Shown: positions 1 to 10,189, numbered from the stretch's first letter. The stretch: DNA of 64,000 nucleotides from Brevibacillus choshinensis (GCF_016811915.1 NZ_CP069127.1:3013001-3077000), one strand, 5' to 3'. The notes: a model not told the origin generated them from the letters alone. Numbers and translations: made by a program.

Positions 1-2
1 CT

Positions 3-125
3 TTTGTTCGATATGACTACTGGATGTTGGCATTCTACGAATCTCGTATTTCAACGAATCGAATCATGGATATCCAAACGACTATGATCGTCCAGCAAAT
101 TAGCGACTACATGCCAAATTCGTGA
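3..125 (+). CDS. possible 3' end of a gene cut by the left edge
   Basis: An open frame enters from the left edge and ends at a TGA at 123-125, giving 40 residues with ordinary protein composition (many I, Y, M, Q; a segment reading YDYWMLAFYESRIS). I do not recognise it. No start is present, so it would be the C-terminal tail of a gene lying mostly outside the window. The other two frames close sooner. It could be a chance open frame in AT-rich DNA. Confidence 0.3.
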   Translation, partial: FVRYDYWMLAFYESRISTNRIMDIQTTMIVQQISDYMPNS

Positions 126-776
<651 letters not shown>

Positions 777-890
777 ATGACGAAAGTGAAAACAAAACCA
801 AGCACCACCACTACTTCTCAAAAGAAAAGATCCTACGAAGATACATTGAATAACCTGGCCCACTACCTGGAACGGAATAAGAAAAAGTAA
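777..890 (+). CDS. 37-residue basic small protein
   Basis: The ATG at 777 follows a good ribosome site (CGGAGG, 6 bases upstream). The product begins MTKVKTKPSTTTT and ends LERNKKK; it is hydrophilic, strongly basic, rich in Lys and Thr, and has a helical middle (SYEDTLNNLAHYLER). There is no signal peptide or membrane segment. A hairpin follows at 899-921. I do not recognise a family. The start signal, the stop just before the hairpin and the composition support a real gene; the function is unknown. Confidence 0.5.
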   Translation: MTKVKTKPSTTTTSQKKRSYEDTLNNLAHYLERNKKK

Positions 891-898
891 TAACGAAA

Positions 899-921
899 AG
901 AGTGCCAAAGAGCGGCACTCT
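899..921 (+). terminator. hairpin after the small gene
   Basis: An 8-bp perfect stem (AGAGTGCC / GGCACTCT) with a 7-base loop lies 8 bases after the stop at 890. No T-run follows, so termination would be weak. Confidence 0.45.
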
Positions 922-1064
922 GCTTCGTCGTGTAACGATAGATATTCTCTCTACTCCCTCTTCTCCCGCCTATCTCCACTGACTACCTTACCTTCCGGAT
1001 ACCAACCTTTCTCTTCCGATTCCTTTTTTAGGTTCGATTAGGTTCAAACCTTCAAGCCCACCGA

Positions 1065-2735
1065 TCACTTCATCGTTTCGGCTGCCAATATGGACACCTT
1101 TACTTTTACTTTCTTTTTATCATAGTTGGCTGTGATCGTTGTATTACCGGCCATGATGCCCGTTACTGTACCCTCGGATACCTCCGCAATTCGGCTGTTA
1201 TCCGATATCCATTCGGCATCCCTCGTGACATCCTTCTTCGAGCCATCCTCAAAAACCGCTGTTAGAGTCACCTGTTCGCTATCTCCTTCACCGATGCGAA
1301 CCGTCCGGCTGCTTGCAGTCAGCGCCTTCAGATCCGGTTTGTCCTTAATCACGATGAGCCGCACGGATAACTGCGAACCCCCGTAGTTGGCGCGAATCCA
1401 GGTGTACCCGAAACCGACTGCCTCTACCTTGCCGGTGTCGCTTACTTTGGCGATTTTTTCGTTGCTAGATGTCCAAACCGCACGCTTTGTGACATCTTTC
1501 ATCTGATTGTCTGTCATCGTTGCATTCAGCTCAAGCTGCTGGGCCTCTCCTTTTTTCAGCGACACTGTTTTGGAAGCGACAGACAAGCTTTTGACCAGTG
1601 TTTTCGAAATATTAACGGGAATTTTCCGCTCTTCCCCTTGATAGGAAATCGTGACAGACGCTTCGCCTTCTTTTTTACCTGCCTTGATACGACCGTTCTT
1701 CACTGTCAGGAGTGAGGAGCTGCTACTGTACTCGGCATCCCGGGACCACGTGATTTCCTTTCGCTTGCCGTTAGGGTAGACAACAAATGTCCGAAAAGAA
1801 GCCGTACGATTCGGGCTCACGAGGATCTCTTTTTCAGATGTCTCGATTATGAACGGTCTTTCTCTCGCTTCCACAGTTACCTTGCAGGAAGCGGTTTTTT
1901 TGCCGTCTTCTGACGTCACCGTGATGACTGCGGTTCCCGGTGCTTTTGGTGTGACCGTCCCATCCTGATCTACCGTCGCCACATCTGGATCGCTGGAATT
2001 CCATGTGACTTGCTGATTGGTCGCGTAGGACGGAAGAATCTTGGCCTTCAGCTCGACCGCATCGTCTTCCTCTGTAAAGGTCAGCTCCGTTTCATCCAAG
2101 CTGATGTCCGTCACCGGGTAGTAGGGCGGCTGCGTTGGTGGAGGTGGTTGGTTCGCCAGTTCCCTCGTAACCGTGATCGTGTAAGTCTTCTCTGTACCAT
2201 CCTGTGCAGATACTTCGACTTTCAACGTGTTACGTCCGACATCGAGAGAAAGTGGGTCGGATGCCTCGCCGTTCGTCAGGTCCAGCGGCCCCTGCACTAG
2301 CTTGCCGGTGCTGTCGAGCACGCTCACTGTCGCTGTCGAGGTATCATCGTTAGTCACCGCGGTAACAGTCACCGAGGAAATCCCGTTGGCGACACTCACT
2401 GAATATTGCAGTGTATCTGCAGAAAATGAAGGGCTCAACACGCCGCCAGAAAGCGTAAGGCTGCGCAAATCCGCATCGCCGCTTTGCTTCGTCCACTGCG
2501 CATACAGGGTGGCATTCCCTGTAATGGTGAAGCTTGCGCCCTGAGCGTAGTCCGTACCGCTTCCGTCTGCTGCCGTATTCCAGCCGGAGAACGCGTATCC
2601 GGTCTTCTCCAGGCCGCCTGTATTGCCCAATACGATAACGGCATCACCAGTCTGGTATTGGGCGCTGTCGGACGGCGCAGCACCGCTTGTGGCCCCATTG
2701 CCGTCGTAGGCGAGGGAGTATGTCAACGGCGCTGT
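1065..2735 (-). pseudogene. 5'-truncated surface protein with InlB-type repeat, cadherin-like and Big_2 domains
   Basis: The frame encodes about 550 residues of extracellular beta-domains. In order they are: an InlB B-repeat (about 1-80; YDGNGATSG, GYAFSGWNTAADGSG, LYAQWT), a cadherin-like beta-sandwich (about 85-190; LRSLTLSGGVLSPSFS), a Pro-rich linker, then four Ig-like bacterial domains of the Big_2/BID_2 kind (about 205-290, 292-375, 380-460, 465-550; e.g. VTWNSSDPDVATVDQDG). No signal peptide, S-layer homology domain or sorting motif is present. Upstream the frame meets a TAA about 20 bases before the only start (TTG), with no ribosome site. The 5' part, including export signals, has been lost where it abuts the sigma factor fragment. 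The product is probably not made or not exported. Confidence 0.7.
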
Positions 2736-2910
2736 GGACAGTTACCATTTTGCACAAATACGCCTTCGGTTTCTCCAGACGATCAGGATGCACGTCGAAC
2801 GACTTGATAAACACGTCCTGTACCGCATCTTCCGCGTCTGCCGCAGAGCCTGTCAGCTGATAAGCCAGCGTGAACAGCAGCGCTCTGTATTGATCGTACA
2901 GTTCCTCCAT
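2736..2910 (-). pseudogene. truncated ECF sigma-70 factor (SigJ/ECF41-like)
   Basis: The ATG at 2910 has a ribosome site (AAAGGTGAG, 7 bases away). The product starts MEELYDQYRALLFTLAYQL and continues with SAADAEDAVQDVFIKSF, the region-2 signature of ECF sigma factors. Homology stops after about 58 residues (PKAYLCKMVT) near base 2736; the frame then runs through unrelated DNA to a stop at 2644. Regions 2.4 and 4 and any C-terminal extension are missing, so it cannot be a working sigma factor. It lies 58 bases behind an FAD oxidoreductase gene. Known ECF41 factors sit beside oxidoreductase-type genes, which suggests the assignment. It is one half of a deletion junction with the surface protein gene. 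Confidence 0.75.
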
Positions 2911-2968
2911 TCGCTGTCTCACCTTTTCCGGGTTGTTAGAAATATTCCCAATCTTGATGTTTTTGGTA

Positions 2969-4156
2969 CTATCGAAGCATGCTCCCTGCATCCCATGCCA
3001 GATTCCTGAATTTCCAGGCGGGCTTTCCTGTTATCATCATCGAAAGTCCCCATTTGCGTCCCCACACCAATGCGCGATTTTCCCCCAGGCCGATGCAGAA
3101 GAAATCCAACGGTACCGATTTGTGAGCCGGCGCGGGACTGCCCTCCAGATCGGCAATCACGATTTTCCCCAGTCGATCCGCCTGTAGCACTCCTTCGCCG
3201 CACCTCATCTGATCCGCCTTGCCGGTTCTCGGATCGACGATTCTCGCACAGTCCCCGATGCTGTATACGCCCGGCGCCCCTTTGACGCGATAGCATTCAT
3301 CCACCAGCACTTGACCTTCTGGAGTAAGCGGCAAGCTCATGCTGCGAAGGGCAGGATTCGGGATCAGACCAATTGTCCAGATACAGAGGCCAACCGCCAG
3401 ACTTTCGCCATTGCCGAGCGTCACCACACCTGCCGCCTCCCGCATCGCTTTGCGATTGTGAAGCACTTTCACTCCGCATTCGCGAAGTGTCTGCTCTAAC
3501 TTCTGTCCAACTTTCTCCGGCGCTTCCGGGAACAGCCGCTCCTGCGCATTCAGCAAATAGACGGAGGTATCGGATGGATTCAGACCCAGCGCAGACGCTT
3601 CATCCCGCATCGCGAGGGCCAGTTCGGCGGAGGTCTCGATGCCGCTGATGCCCGCTCCCGCAACAACGACCGAGAGCAAGCGTTTGCGTTCTTCAAGATT
3701 TGTCTCCCCGACAGCCTTCCGCAGGTTGGCGTGCCAGCGCTCCCGGATGTCCGCCGCAGCTTGCGGGTCGGTCAAGGCGATGCCGCCCTGAGCGGGATCC
3801 GGTCGCCGTACGATGCTACCGACCGCCACGACCAACAGATCATAATGGATTCGGGCATCATTTCCTTCTGCATCCGTATATCGAATCTGTTTTTCACCGC
3901 TATCTACGGAAGTAACATTACCTTGCACGAATTCGACTCCTTCTGAAGACCAATGCGTCCAAGGAACCACGATCTCTTCCCCGCTAACGGCAGGCCGGAA
4001 CAACAGCACTTTGCGCACATGACCGGGCAGCTTGTCGAACAGAACAAATCGAATCCGCCTTCCGTTTGCCATACCCTTTGTCGTTTCCTTAATGGCTTTG
4101 AGCGCATGAAGCCCTGCATGGCCGCCTCCGATGATGATGCATGTCAATTCGTTCAT
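2969..4156 (-). CDS. NAD(P)/FAD-dependent oxidoreductase, NDH-2-like
   Basis: This 395-residue flavoprotein belongs to the two-dinucleotide-binding-domain family that includes type II NADH dehydrogenases. The N-terminal FAD motif is IIIGGGHAGLHALKA (residues 7-21). A second Rossmann motif for NAD(P)H is VVAGAGISGIETSAELA (about 163-179). The C-terminal FAD ribityl motif is VYSIGDCARI (about 296-305). The ATG at 4156 has a GAGG site. No strong membrane anchor is visible. The truncated sigma factor follows on the same strand; in related genomes such a pair is expected to be co-transcribed. The electron acceptor and physiological role cannot be read from sequence. Confidence 0.8.
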   Translation of the reverse strand: MNELTCIIIGGGHAGLHALKAIKETTKGMANGRRIRFVLFDKLPGHVRKVLLFRPAVSGEEIVVPWTHWSSEGVEFVQGNVTSVDSGEKQIRYTDAEGNDARIHYDLLVVAVGSIVRRPDPAQGGIALTDPQAAADIRERWHANLRKAVGETNLEERKRLLSVVVAGAGISGIETSAELALAMRDEASALGLNPSDTSVYLLNAQERLFPEAPEKVGQKLEQTLRECGVKVLHNRKAMREAAGVVTLGNGESLAVGLCIWTIGLIPNPALRSMSLPLTPEGQVLVDECYRVKGAPGVYSIGDCARIVDPRTGKADQMRCGEGVLQADRLGKIVIADLEGSPAPAHKSVPLDFFCIGLGENRALVWGRKWGLSMMITGKPAWKFRNLAWDAGSMLR

Positions 4157-4321
4157 TTTCCTCAGCCCCTTCAGGTTTTACACATATAACAATGTAAGGC
4201 TCTGATTTGTGACATCGGAATAAACGAATTTTGCATGATCTCGTCTTTGAGTAAATCTGCCCGTCAGCTTAATGAAGTGCAGCGTGCGACTACACAGAAT
4301 CCATTCGCTCGTAAGCGTTCG

Positions 4322-5584
4322 CTAATTCTTTTTTCCGATTAACCATTCGACTTCTTCGATTTCCTTCGGGATCTGCGAAGAGAGCACCTCGCAGCCGTCT
4401 GATGTGACCAACACATCATCCTCAATCCGAATGCCAATCGCTTCTTCCTCAATGTACAAACCTGGTTCGATCGTGATCACCATGCCGGGCTGCAGGGAAG
4501 CACTGTAATCCGAGACATCGTGCGTATCCAGTCCAAGGTGATGAGATACGGTATGATAATAGTATTTGGACAGCTCACTGCTTTCTTGGATGAGACCGAG
4601 ACGGAGCAGGCCATCTGTCAAGACTTGTTTCGTGACTTCATTTAGTTGTTGGAGGGTGACACCGGGCTTCACTGCTTCGATGGTCTTAATCTCCGCATCG
4701 AGCACGAGTTGATAGATCTCTTTCTGGCGTTCTGTAAAGCGACCGTTCACTGGAAACGTTCGCGAAATGTCAGCCGCATAGAAGTTCGATGCTGCACCGA
4801 GGTCGAGGAGGACCAAATCTCCATCCTTCGCACACTGATTATTCTCTTCATAATGCAAGACAGTAGCATTGATTCCGCTAGCAATAATGGGTAAATAAGG
4901 GAGCTCGCGAACGCCATGCGACTTCAATGCGAAATCATAGTGTGCCTCTAGTTCATATTCCATGATTCCAGGACGTGCATATGACCACATGCGCCGAATG
5001 GCTTCATCCGTGATCGCAATCGCCCTTCTGATTTCTTCGATCTCTGCCGGACTCTTTTGCATACGCAGTTCTTTCAACCAAGGGCCCGCATCGTGAATCT
5101 GCAGGGTCCGGTATTTCTTCTGCGCTTCTTCGGCAAAAGTATCTGCAGGGGTCAGCTCGTCGCTCCACTGATAGCGATACAAGTCAAGATAGAGCGAACA
5201 CCTGCCTTCGCAGCGCCTCATAAAGGTTCCAAATGAATGGTGCCACTCATCGAGAAACTCGAAGTGTTCGAGACCAGACTTCTCTTTAGCCTCTTGATCC
5301 GATAGTACCGCTCCTGTCCATTTCGCTTCCAGTTCATTTGGGCGCTGGAGAAATAACGTTTCAGTCACGTTGCCAGCGCGTTTCGTGATCATGAGAATGA
5401 GGTTGCTGCGCGTGATGCCCGTTAGATAATAGAAGTTGCGGTTCGGTGTAAACGGATATTTGTCGTCATTGCTGCGAGTCTTGACAACCCCTGAAAATAG
5501 TACGAGTACGCTGTGTTCAGGCATTTTTTCCGCGAGTCTTTGACGGCGATTGATGTACTCTTTTGGATCCATGGCTATTGTCAT
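4322..5584 (-). CDS. Xaa-Pro aminopeptidase (aminopeptidase P, M24B)
   Basis: The 420-residue enzyme removes N-terminal residues from peptides with proline in position 2. An aminopeptidase P N-terminal domain (about 1-150; FYYLTGI) is followed by a pita-bread M24 domain. All five metal ligands are visible: D261 (LLDLGA), D272 (AADISRTF), H348 (SHHLGLDTHD), E373 (TIEPGLY) and E388 (RIEDDV). The ATG at 5584 is chosen because AAAGGAG lies 10 bases upstream; the longer frame to 5632 has no ribosome site and would overlap the preceding gene. No signal peptide, so cytoplasmic. It starts 31 bases after the sugar-dehydrogenase-like gene, but the two are unlikely to be functionally linked. Confidence 0.9.
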   Translation of the reverse strand: MTIAMDPKEYINRRQRLAEKMPEHSVLVLFSGVVKTRSNDDKYPFTPNRNFYYLTGITRSNLILMITKRAGNVTETLFLQRPNELEAKWTGAVLSDQEAKEKSGLEHFEFLDEWHHSFGTFMRRCEGRCSLYLDLYRYQWSDELTPADTFAEEAQKKYRTLQIHDAGPWLKELRMQKSPAEIEEIRRAIAITDEAIRRMWSYARPGIMEYELEAHYDFALKSHGVRELPYLPIIASGINATVLHYEENNQCAKDGDLVLLDLGAASNFYAADISRTFPVNGRFTERQKEIYQLVLDAEIKTIEAVKPGVTLQQLNEVTKQVLTDGLLRLGLIQESSELSKYYYHTVSHHLGLDTHDVSDYSASLQPGMVITIEPGLYIEEEAIGIRIEDDVLVTSDGCEVLSSQIPKEIEEVEWLIGKKN

Positions 5585-5615
5585 TTGTTTTCTACTCCTT
5601 TGTACGTGAGTTTCA

Positions 5616-7040
5616 CTATTGAACAATTTCAAAAACGGTACCCTGATTAAAATCAGTCACCTTCGTAGATCCATAAACCCCAACAAATAGTCTGGTTTGA
5701 TCCAGGTTTGTTCCCAAACTAACATAATAAGCTGATTGAGAGCCGAAATCATAATCGGTTTCAATAACACGAAAATCATTTAGTTTACAGTCTGTTTGCA
5801 TCCTGGTGTAAGCTAAAACCCCTCTGACGGGTGGGCGAGATCCTTCATTCCTGGCGAGATCGGTAAACACAATGCTCCCTGTTAAATCGGGGATCCCATT
5901 CCCCAAATAGGGCTGGACTCCTGTAAGTGCTGTTCCGCCAAATTTATCTGGCCTAGGATCTTTATGAAAATAACTCGTTAAAGGCGGAAGGCGTCTTACG
6001 GAAGTTATTACTGCATCATCGTAATAAGCAGTTGTTTTCTCATCCAAAGCTGGAGTTGCAGAGCATCCTTTCATGAACAAAGTAGGAAAAGCACCTTCCC
6101 ACCCTCGCCAGCCAAAGTTGACGAATCCTTCTTGATCCGGTTCAGCATTCATTATGGAAGCTTGGACAATCTGGGTAACCGGTAGTGGCTTATACTGAAT
6201 GAATGAAAAAATCGACTCTACCAAATCCTGTCCGACAATCCCCACATACTTGATATATTGATCGTAGAACCTTTGATATGAAATGCCTGGAATATTGCGG
6301 ACCCCTTTGGCAATTACCGTAAGCGTCTCTTGAATCGGTACAGGAAGCTCATCAAAACGTGTCACGACGGGTGGATTATGAATCCATGCATTCGCATCTA
6401 CATCGATTTCTATCACTTTTCCTGCGATTTCCATATCATTCTGACTTAAGTTAAATGGATCGTAGCCTGATCCACCATCTCCGGTTGTTAAAACAAGTTT
6501 TCCTGTTTCAGGTGAAAAGTTTAAGCTATTGACACCATTATGATTTAAAAATGGTCTTCTTATGTTCAGGATTGTCCGTCGTTGTTGAAGTTGACCATTC
6601 GATTGTAAAATCCATTCTTCAACGGTATCAATATGATCGTATTGACTTTCTCTATTCATCCACTTTAGGTGTAAGGTTTTAGGATCACACGGATTCGGCT
6701 TAAAAGATTCAAAATCACCTGTAAGGGCACCTGGTCCTTGTGATCCAGCTACTGAAAAATGAAGATAGAAAAGACCGTTGTAATAAAAATGGGGATGAAA
6801 CGCTAGACCTAGCAACCCCCGTTCATCGTATCCACCACTAGAGGCTCCAAGTTTTATGATTCGCGGGCGAATATCTAAAAAAGTCCCTAACACTCCGTCT
6901 CGTATGTAAAAGATCTCTCCTACCTGAGTTACAACAAATAAACTTTCACTTGAATCTCCTGGAAGTACGGCTGTTTTCAAAACAGTGGGCATGTTTATCT
7001 TGCCTACAATGGGTTGCAAACGAACCTTAACGTTTCTCAA
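5616..7040 (-). CDS. sugar/sorbosone dehydrogenase-like beta-propeller protein
   Basis: The 474-residue protein resembles the soluble glucose/sorbosone dehydrogenase family (GSDH, HHIP-like six-bladed propellers). Visible landmarks are DERGLLGLAFHPHF (about 72-85), LVLTTGDGGSGYDP (about 189-202), and NFGWRGWEGAFP (about 312-323). Relatives bind PQQ and oxidise sugars in the periplasm or outside the cell, but no signal peptide is evident here, so substrate and location are uncertain. A TTG start at 7040 has AGGAGGG about 13 bases upstream, which is long; an ATG 16 codons in lacks a site. The gene is visibly AT-richer than its neighbours, a possible sign of transfer. It runs into the pepP gene at a 31-base gap. 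Confidence 0.7.
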   Translation of the reverse strand: MRNVKVRLQPIVGKINMPTVLKTAVLPGDSSESLFVVTQVGEIFYIRDGVLGTFLDIRPRIIKLGASSGGYDERGLLGLAFHPHFYYNGLFYLHFSVAGSQGPGALTGDFESFKPNPCDPKTLHLKWMNRESQYDHIDTVEEWILQSNGQLQQRRTILNIRRPFLNHNGVNSLNFSPETGKLVLTTGDGGSGYDPFNLSQNDMEIAGKVIEIDVDANAWIHNPPVVTRFDELPVPIQETLTVIAKGVRNIPGISYQRFYDQYIKYVGIVGQDLVESIFSFIQYKPLPVTQIVQASIMNAEPDQEGFVNFGWRGWEGAFPTLFMKGCSATPALDEKTTAYYDDAVITSVRRLPPLTSYFHKDPRPDKFGGTALTGVQPYLGNGIPDLTGSIVFTDLARNEGSRPPVRGVLAYTRMQTDCKLNDFRVIETDYDFGSQSAYYVSLGTNLDQTRLFVGVYGSTKVTDFNQGTVFEIVQ

Positions 7041-7216
7041 CTGATTATCGCGCTCCCTCCTCTTGTTTCTTCTTTAAGAATATGATAGGCACTATGCCCG
7101 TAGTACCGGCCACATCCTTACTCCATCTATTCGAAACCCCAGTTTCCCTTTCTCTCTCCTATCTTCTGCATTGATCTTTGTTTTTGTCAATCGATTTCGA
7201 AAAGTCTGAAGCGCGG

Positions 7217-7252
7217 AATAAAAGTGAAAGGCCGCCGATTCTGCCGGCAGCC
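7217..7252 (-). terminator. terminator after the UvrA2 gene
   Basis: On the minus strand an 8-bp GC-rich stem (GGCTGCCG / CGGCGGCC, one G-T pair) with a 7-base loop is followed by a T-rich tract, 45 bases after the UvrA-like stop. Confidence 0.65.
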
Positions 7253-7296
7253 CTGGTTTCGCAAACGTTACGTACCATTTATGCGGATTTGATGCA

Positions 7297-9552
7297 TTAC
7301 TTCAAGTATCTTCCTGTGATCGACTGCTCTGCCTGGATGATCTGTGAAGGTGTGCCCTCGAAAACCACCTGGCCGCCCTTGCTGCCCCCATCCGGACCCA
7401 TATCGATGATCCAATCCGCTTGGCTGATCACATCGAGGTTGTGCTCGATGACGATCACCGTATTGCCGGCATCCACGAGGCGGTTCATGATCTCCAGAAG
7501 ATGACCGATATCTGACATATGCAGGCCGGTCGTCGGCTCGTCCATCACGTAAATGCTGCCTTTTTTATACAGCTCGCTTGCCAGCTTGATGCGCTGGCAT
7601 TCACCGCCGGAGAGTGTGCTGAGCGGCTGGCCGAGTGTAATATAGTTCAGCCCCACATCACTCATCGCCTGGAGCTTTCGCACAACTTCTTTTAGCTGAA
7701 AAAATCCCAATGCCTGCTCCACAGTCATCTCCAGCACTTCAGCAATGGATTTGCCGTTCAGCTTGTACGCGAGCACCTCTTCCTTGAACCGTTTACCTCC
7801 GCATACTTCGCATGGCAGCTTCACACTGTCGAGAAATGCAAGGTCCGTATACACAACACCCAGCCCTTGGCAGTTCTCGCAAGCCCCTTTGGAGTTGAAG
7901 CTGAACAAGCCTTGGCCCACTTTGTTCGCGGTAGCAAACGCCTTGCGCACATCATCCATCATACCCGTGTAGGTGGCAGGATTCGAGCGTGTCGACACCC
8001 CTACTGCTGATTGGTCGATGACGATCGCATCCGGATGCTGGCTGAGGAACACTTCGTTAATTAACGTACTCTTACCCGACCCAGCGACACCCGTGACGAC
8101 TGTCAGCACTCCGGCAGGAATGTCTACACTGACGTTCTGCAGATTGTGCAGGGTAGCATTCTTGATGGACAGCTTGCCGGATGGTCGCCTGCAATCTTGC
8201 TTCAGATGGAGCGGCCGCTTCATATGGGTGCCGGTCAGAGTGCCTGCCTCAAGCAGACCTTGGAAGCTTCCTTCATACACGATGGTACCACCGCGGCTGA
8301 CGGCGTGGGGCCCGACGTCGACGATATGATCCGCCACCTTGATGACATCGGGATCATGCTCGACGACAATCACGGTATTGCCCTTGTCGCGCAGCTTCTG
8401 AAGCAATCCATTTAACCGATGCACGTCACGGGGGTGCAAGCCGACGCTTGGTTCGTCGAAGATGTATGTGACATCCACCAGACTGCCGCTCAAATGCTTC
8501 ACCATCTTGACGCGCTGCGACTCGCCGCCGGACAAGGTATCCGTCTCCCGGTCCAGTGTCAAGTAGTCAAGTCCGATATCTACCAGATGCTGCAAACGCT
8601 CTGTTAACGACTTGACGATCGGAGCCGCGACAGGATCGCCAATTTCACGTATGACGCGAATGAGTCGTCCCACCTCCATGGAGGACAGCTCAGCAATGTT
8701 GAATCCATCGATCCTGCAGCTGAGCGCAGCCGGACTGAGTCTCGCGCCTCGGCAGCAGGGACAGGGACCTTCGGTGATGTAGGGTGCAACTGCTTTTTGG
8801 GTGCGCTCGGACTTCGTCTTCACATCCTGTTTGATGTACTTGTTCGTGAACTTCTCGATAACGCCTTCCACGGTAATATTTGTTGCTTTCCCGACGAAAT
8901 CCATCTTCACTTTCCTCGCCTTGCCATGCAGCAGCAGCTCCAGCTCCTCATCCGAATAATCGCTCAGCTTTTTATCTGGATCGAAGGACCCCGACTGCAC
9001 GATCATCGTCCAATCCCAGCTGTCTACCTTATAGTCCGGCAGCGTGATTGCCCCTTCATTCAATGACTTTGACATGTCCAGCGCCTTGCTCACGTCGACA
9101 CCTAATTTGCGGCCAATTCCGTTACATTCGGGACACATGCCTTGAGGATCGTTAAACGAGAACCTATTCGCTTGTCCAATAGAGGGTTGACCCACTCGGG
9201 AGAAGAGTAGACGGAGAATGGGAGAAATATCGGTAATGGTCCCCATCGTGGAGTGGGAACCGCCGCCCAGACGCTTCTGATCCACAATAACAGCCATGCT
9301 CAGATTCTCGATCGCGTCCGTATCCGGCTGCGGGTAGCGAGGCAGGAACGTGCGCACGAACATGCTGAAGTTCTCATTCAGCAAACGCGTTGATTCTGCA
9401 GCGATCGTATCGAAGACAATCGATGACTTGCCAGAACCGGACACTCCGGTGAAGATCGTGATCTTCCGTTTGGGAATGCGCAAGGATACGTTTTTGAGAT
9501 TGTTTTCCCTCGCACCCGAGATGACGATATACTCCTGACTGAATTCGCTCAT
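7297..9552 (-). CDS. UvrA2-type ABC ATPase lacking the UvrB-binding domain
   Basis: A 751-residue UvrA-family protein with two ABC modules. Walker A motifs lie at 36-43 (GVSGSGKS) and 488-495 (GVAGSGKS), signatures at 340-344 and 647-651 (LSGGE), and zinc-type cysteine pairs at 140-143 (CPEC), 264-267 (CPCC), 558-561 (CENC) and 581-584 (CEVC). Full UvrA is about 940 residues; here only about 100 residues separate Walker A from the first cysteine pair, so the UvrB-binding insertion is absent, as in UvrA2/DrrC-type proteins. Those have been linked to tolerance of DNA-binding drugs, so repair through UvrBC is unlikely. The ATG at 9552 follows AAGGG; the longer frame lacks a site. It lies 47 bases behind a PadR gene and is probably co-transcribed with it. 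Confidence 0.88.
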   Translation of the reverse strand: MSEFSQEYIVISGARENNLKNVSLRIPKRKITIFTGVSGSGKSSIVFDTIAAESTRLLNENFSMFVRTFLPRYPQPDTDAIENLSMAVIVDQKRLGGGSHSTMGTITDISPILRLLFSRVGQPSIGQANRFSFNDPQGMCPECNGIGRKLGVDVSKALDMSKSLNEGAITLPDYKVDSWDWTMIVQSGSFDPDKKLSDYSDEELELLLHGKARKVKMDFVGKATNITVEGVIEKFTNKYIKQDVKTKSERTQKAVAPYITEGPCPCCRGARLSPAALSCRIDGFNIAELSSMEVGRLIRVIREIGDPVAAPIVKSLTERLQHLVDIGLDYLTLDRETDTLSGGESQRVKMVKHLSGSLVDVTYIFDEPSVGLHPRDVHRLNGLLQKLRDKGNTVIVVEHDPDVIKVADHIVDVGPHAVSRGGTIVYEGSFQGLLEAGTLTGTHMKRPLHLKQDCRRPSGKLSIKNATLHNLQNVSVDIPAGVLTVVTGVAGSGKSTLINEVFLSQHPDAIVIDQSAVGVSTRSNPATYTGMMDDVRKAFATANKVGQGLFSFNSKGACENCQGLGVVYTDLAFLDSVKLPCEVCGGKRFKEEVLAYKLNGKSIAEVLEMTVEQALGFFQLKEVVRKLQAMSDVGLNYITLGQPLSTLSGGECQRIKLASELYKKGSIYVMDEPTTGLHMSDIGHLLEIMNRLVDAGNTVIVIEHNLDVISQADWIIDMGPDGGSKGGQVVFEGTPSQIIQAEQSITGRYLK

Positions 9553-9599
9553 AAGTAACACCCTTTCGTCCGTGTTAACTTCTTTACGCATTGGAAATG

Positions 9600-10142
9600 C
9601 TACTTCGATTTGCTGATCAACTGATCGCACCACTCGATATATAAACGCTCATACTGAACACCAAATTCCACAACCGAAATACTCGACAGCAGCGGATTAT
9701 TCCCATTCGCTTGATCCACCAAACGATTCAGTTCCGCTATTTTCTCCTCGTACGCAGCCAACCTCTCCTCATGCTGTTTCTTGATTTCCTCAATACGCTT
9801 GCTCATCGTCACAGGATCGACCATCCAGGAATTGTAAACCTTCAGCAAAAAATCATCGCGAACCTTCTCCAGCTCTCCCGCTTCCAATGTCCATTTTCGA
9901 AGCACATCTCTCCCCGCCTCCGTAATCTCATAAACTTTTCTAGCTGGGCGGTATGTATTTTGCTCGACCGCTTGCAATTCAATCAGCCCTTCTGCCTCCA
10001 TTTTGGCCATTTCGGGATACACTTGATTGCTTCCCGCTTTCCAAAATGGCCCCAGTCGATTGTTCATCTGCAGTTTGATATCGTACCCGGATAAAGGCTC
10101 TCTCGCCAGCAACGACAATAAGGCATAACGAATGGAACTCAC
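9600..10142 (-). CDS. PadR-family transcriptional regulator
   Basis: The 180-residue protein has a PadR winged helix at the N terminus (VSSIRYALLSLLAREPLSGY; SNQVYPEMAKMEAEGLIE; the wing KVYEITEAG) and a long helical C-terminal domain (about 90-180) of the PadR_C/Vir type used for dimerisation. The start is GTG at 10142, with AAAGGGAG 8 bases upstream; the longer frame to 10178 has no site. It is the first gene before the UvrA2-type ATPase and is divergent from an alpha/beta hydrolase. The two identical palindromes between the divergent genes are the obvious candidate operators. Ligands of PadR proteins are often phenolics or drugs. Confidence 0.88.
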   Translation of the reverse strand: MSSIRYALLSLLAREPLSGYDIKLQMNNRLGPFWKAGSNQVYPEMAKMEAEGLIELQAVEQNTYRPARKVYEITEAGRDVLRKWTLEAGELEKVRDDFLLKVYNSWMVDPVTMSKRIEEIKKQHEERLAAYEEKIAELNRLVDQANGNNPLLSSISVVEFGVQYERLYIEWCDQLISKSK

Positions 10143-10189
10143 AAAAACAACTCCCTTTTCAATCGCACATCGCAGCATAAGTCAATTTT

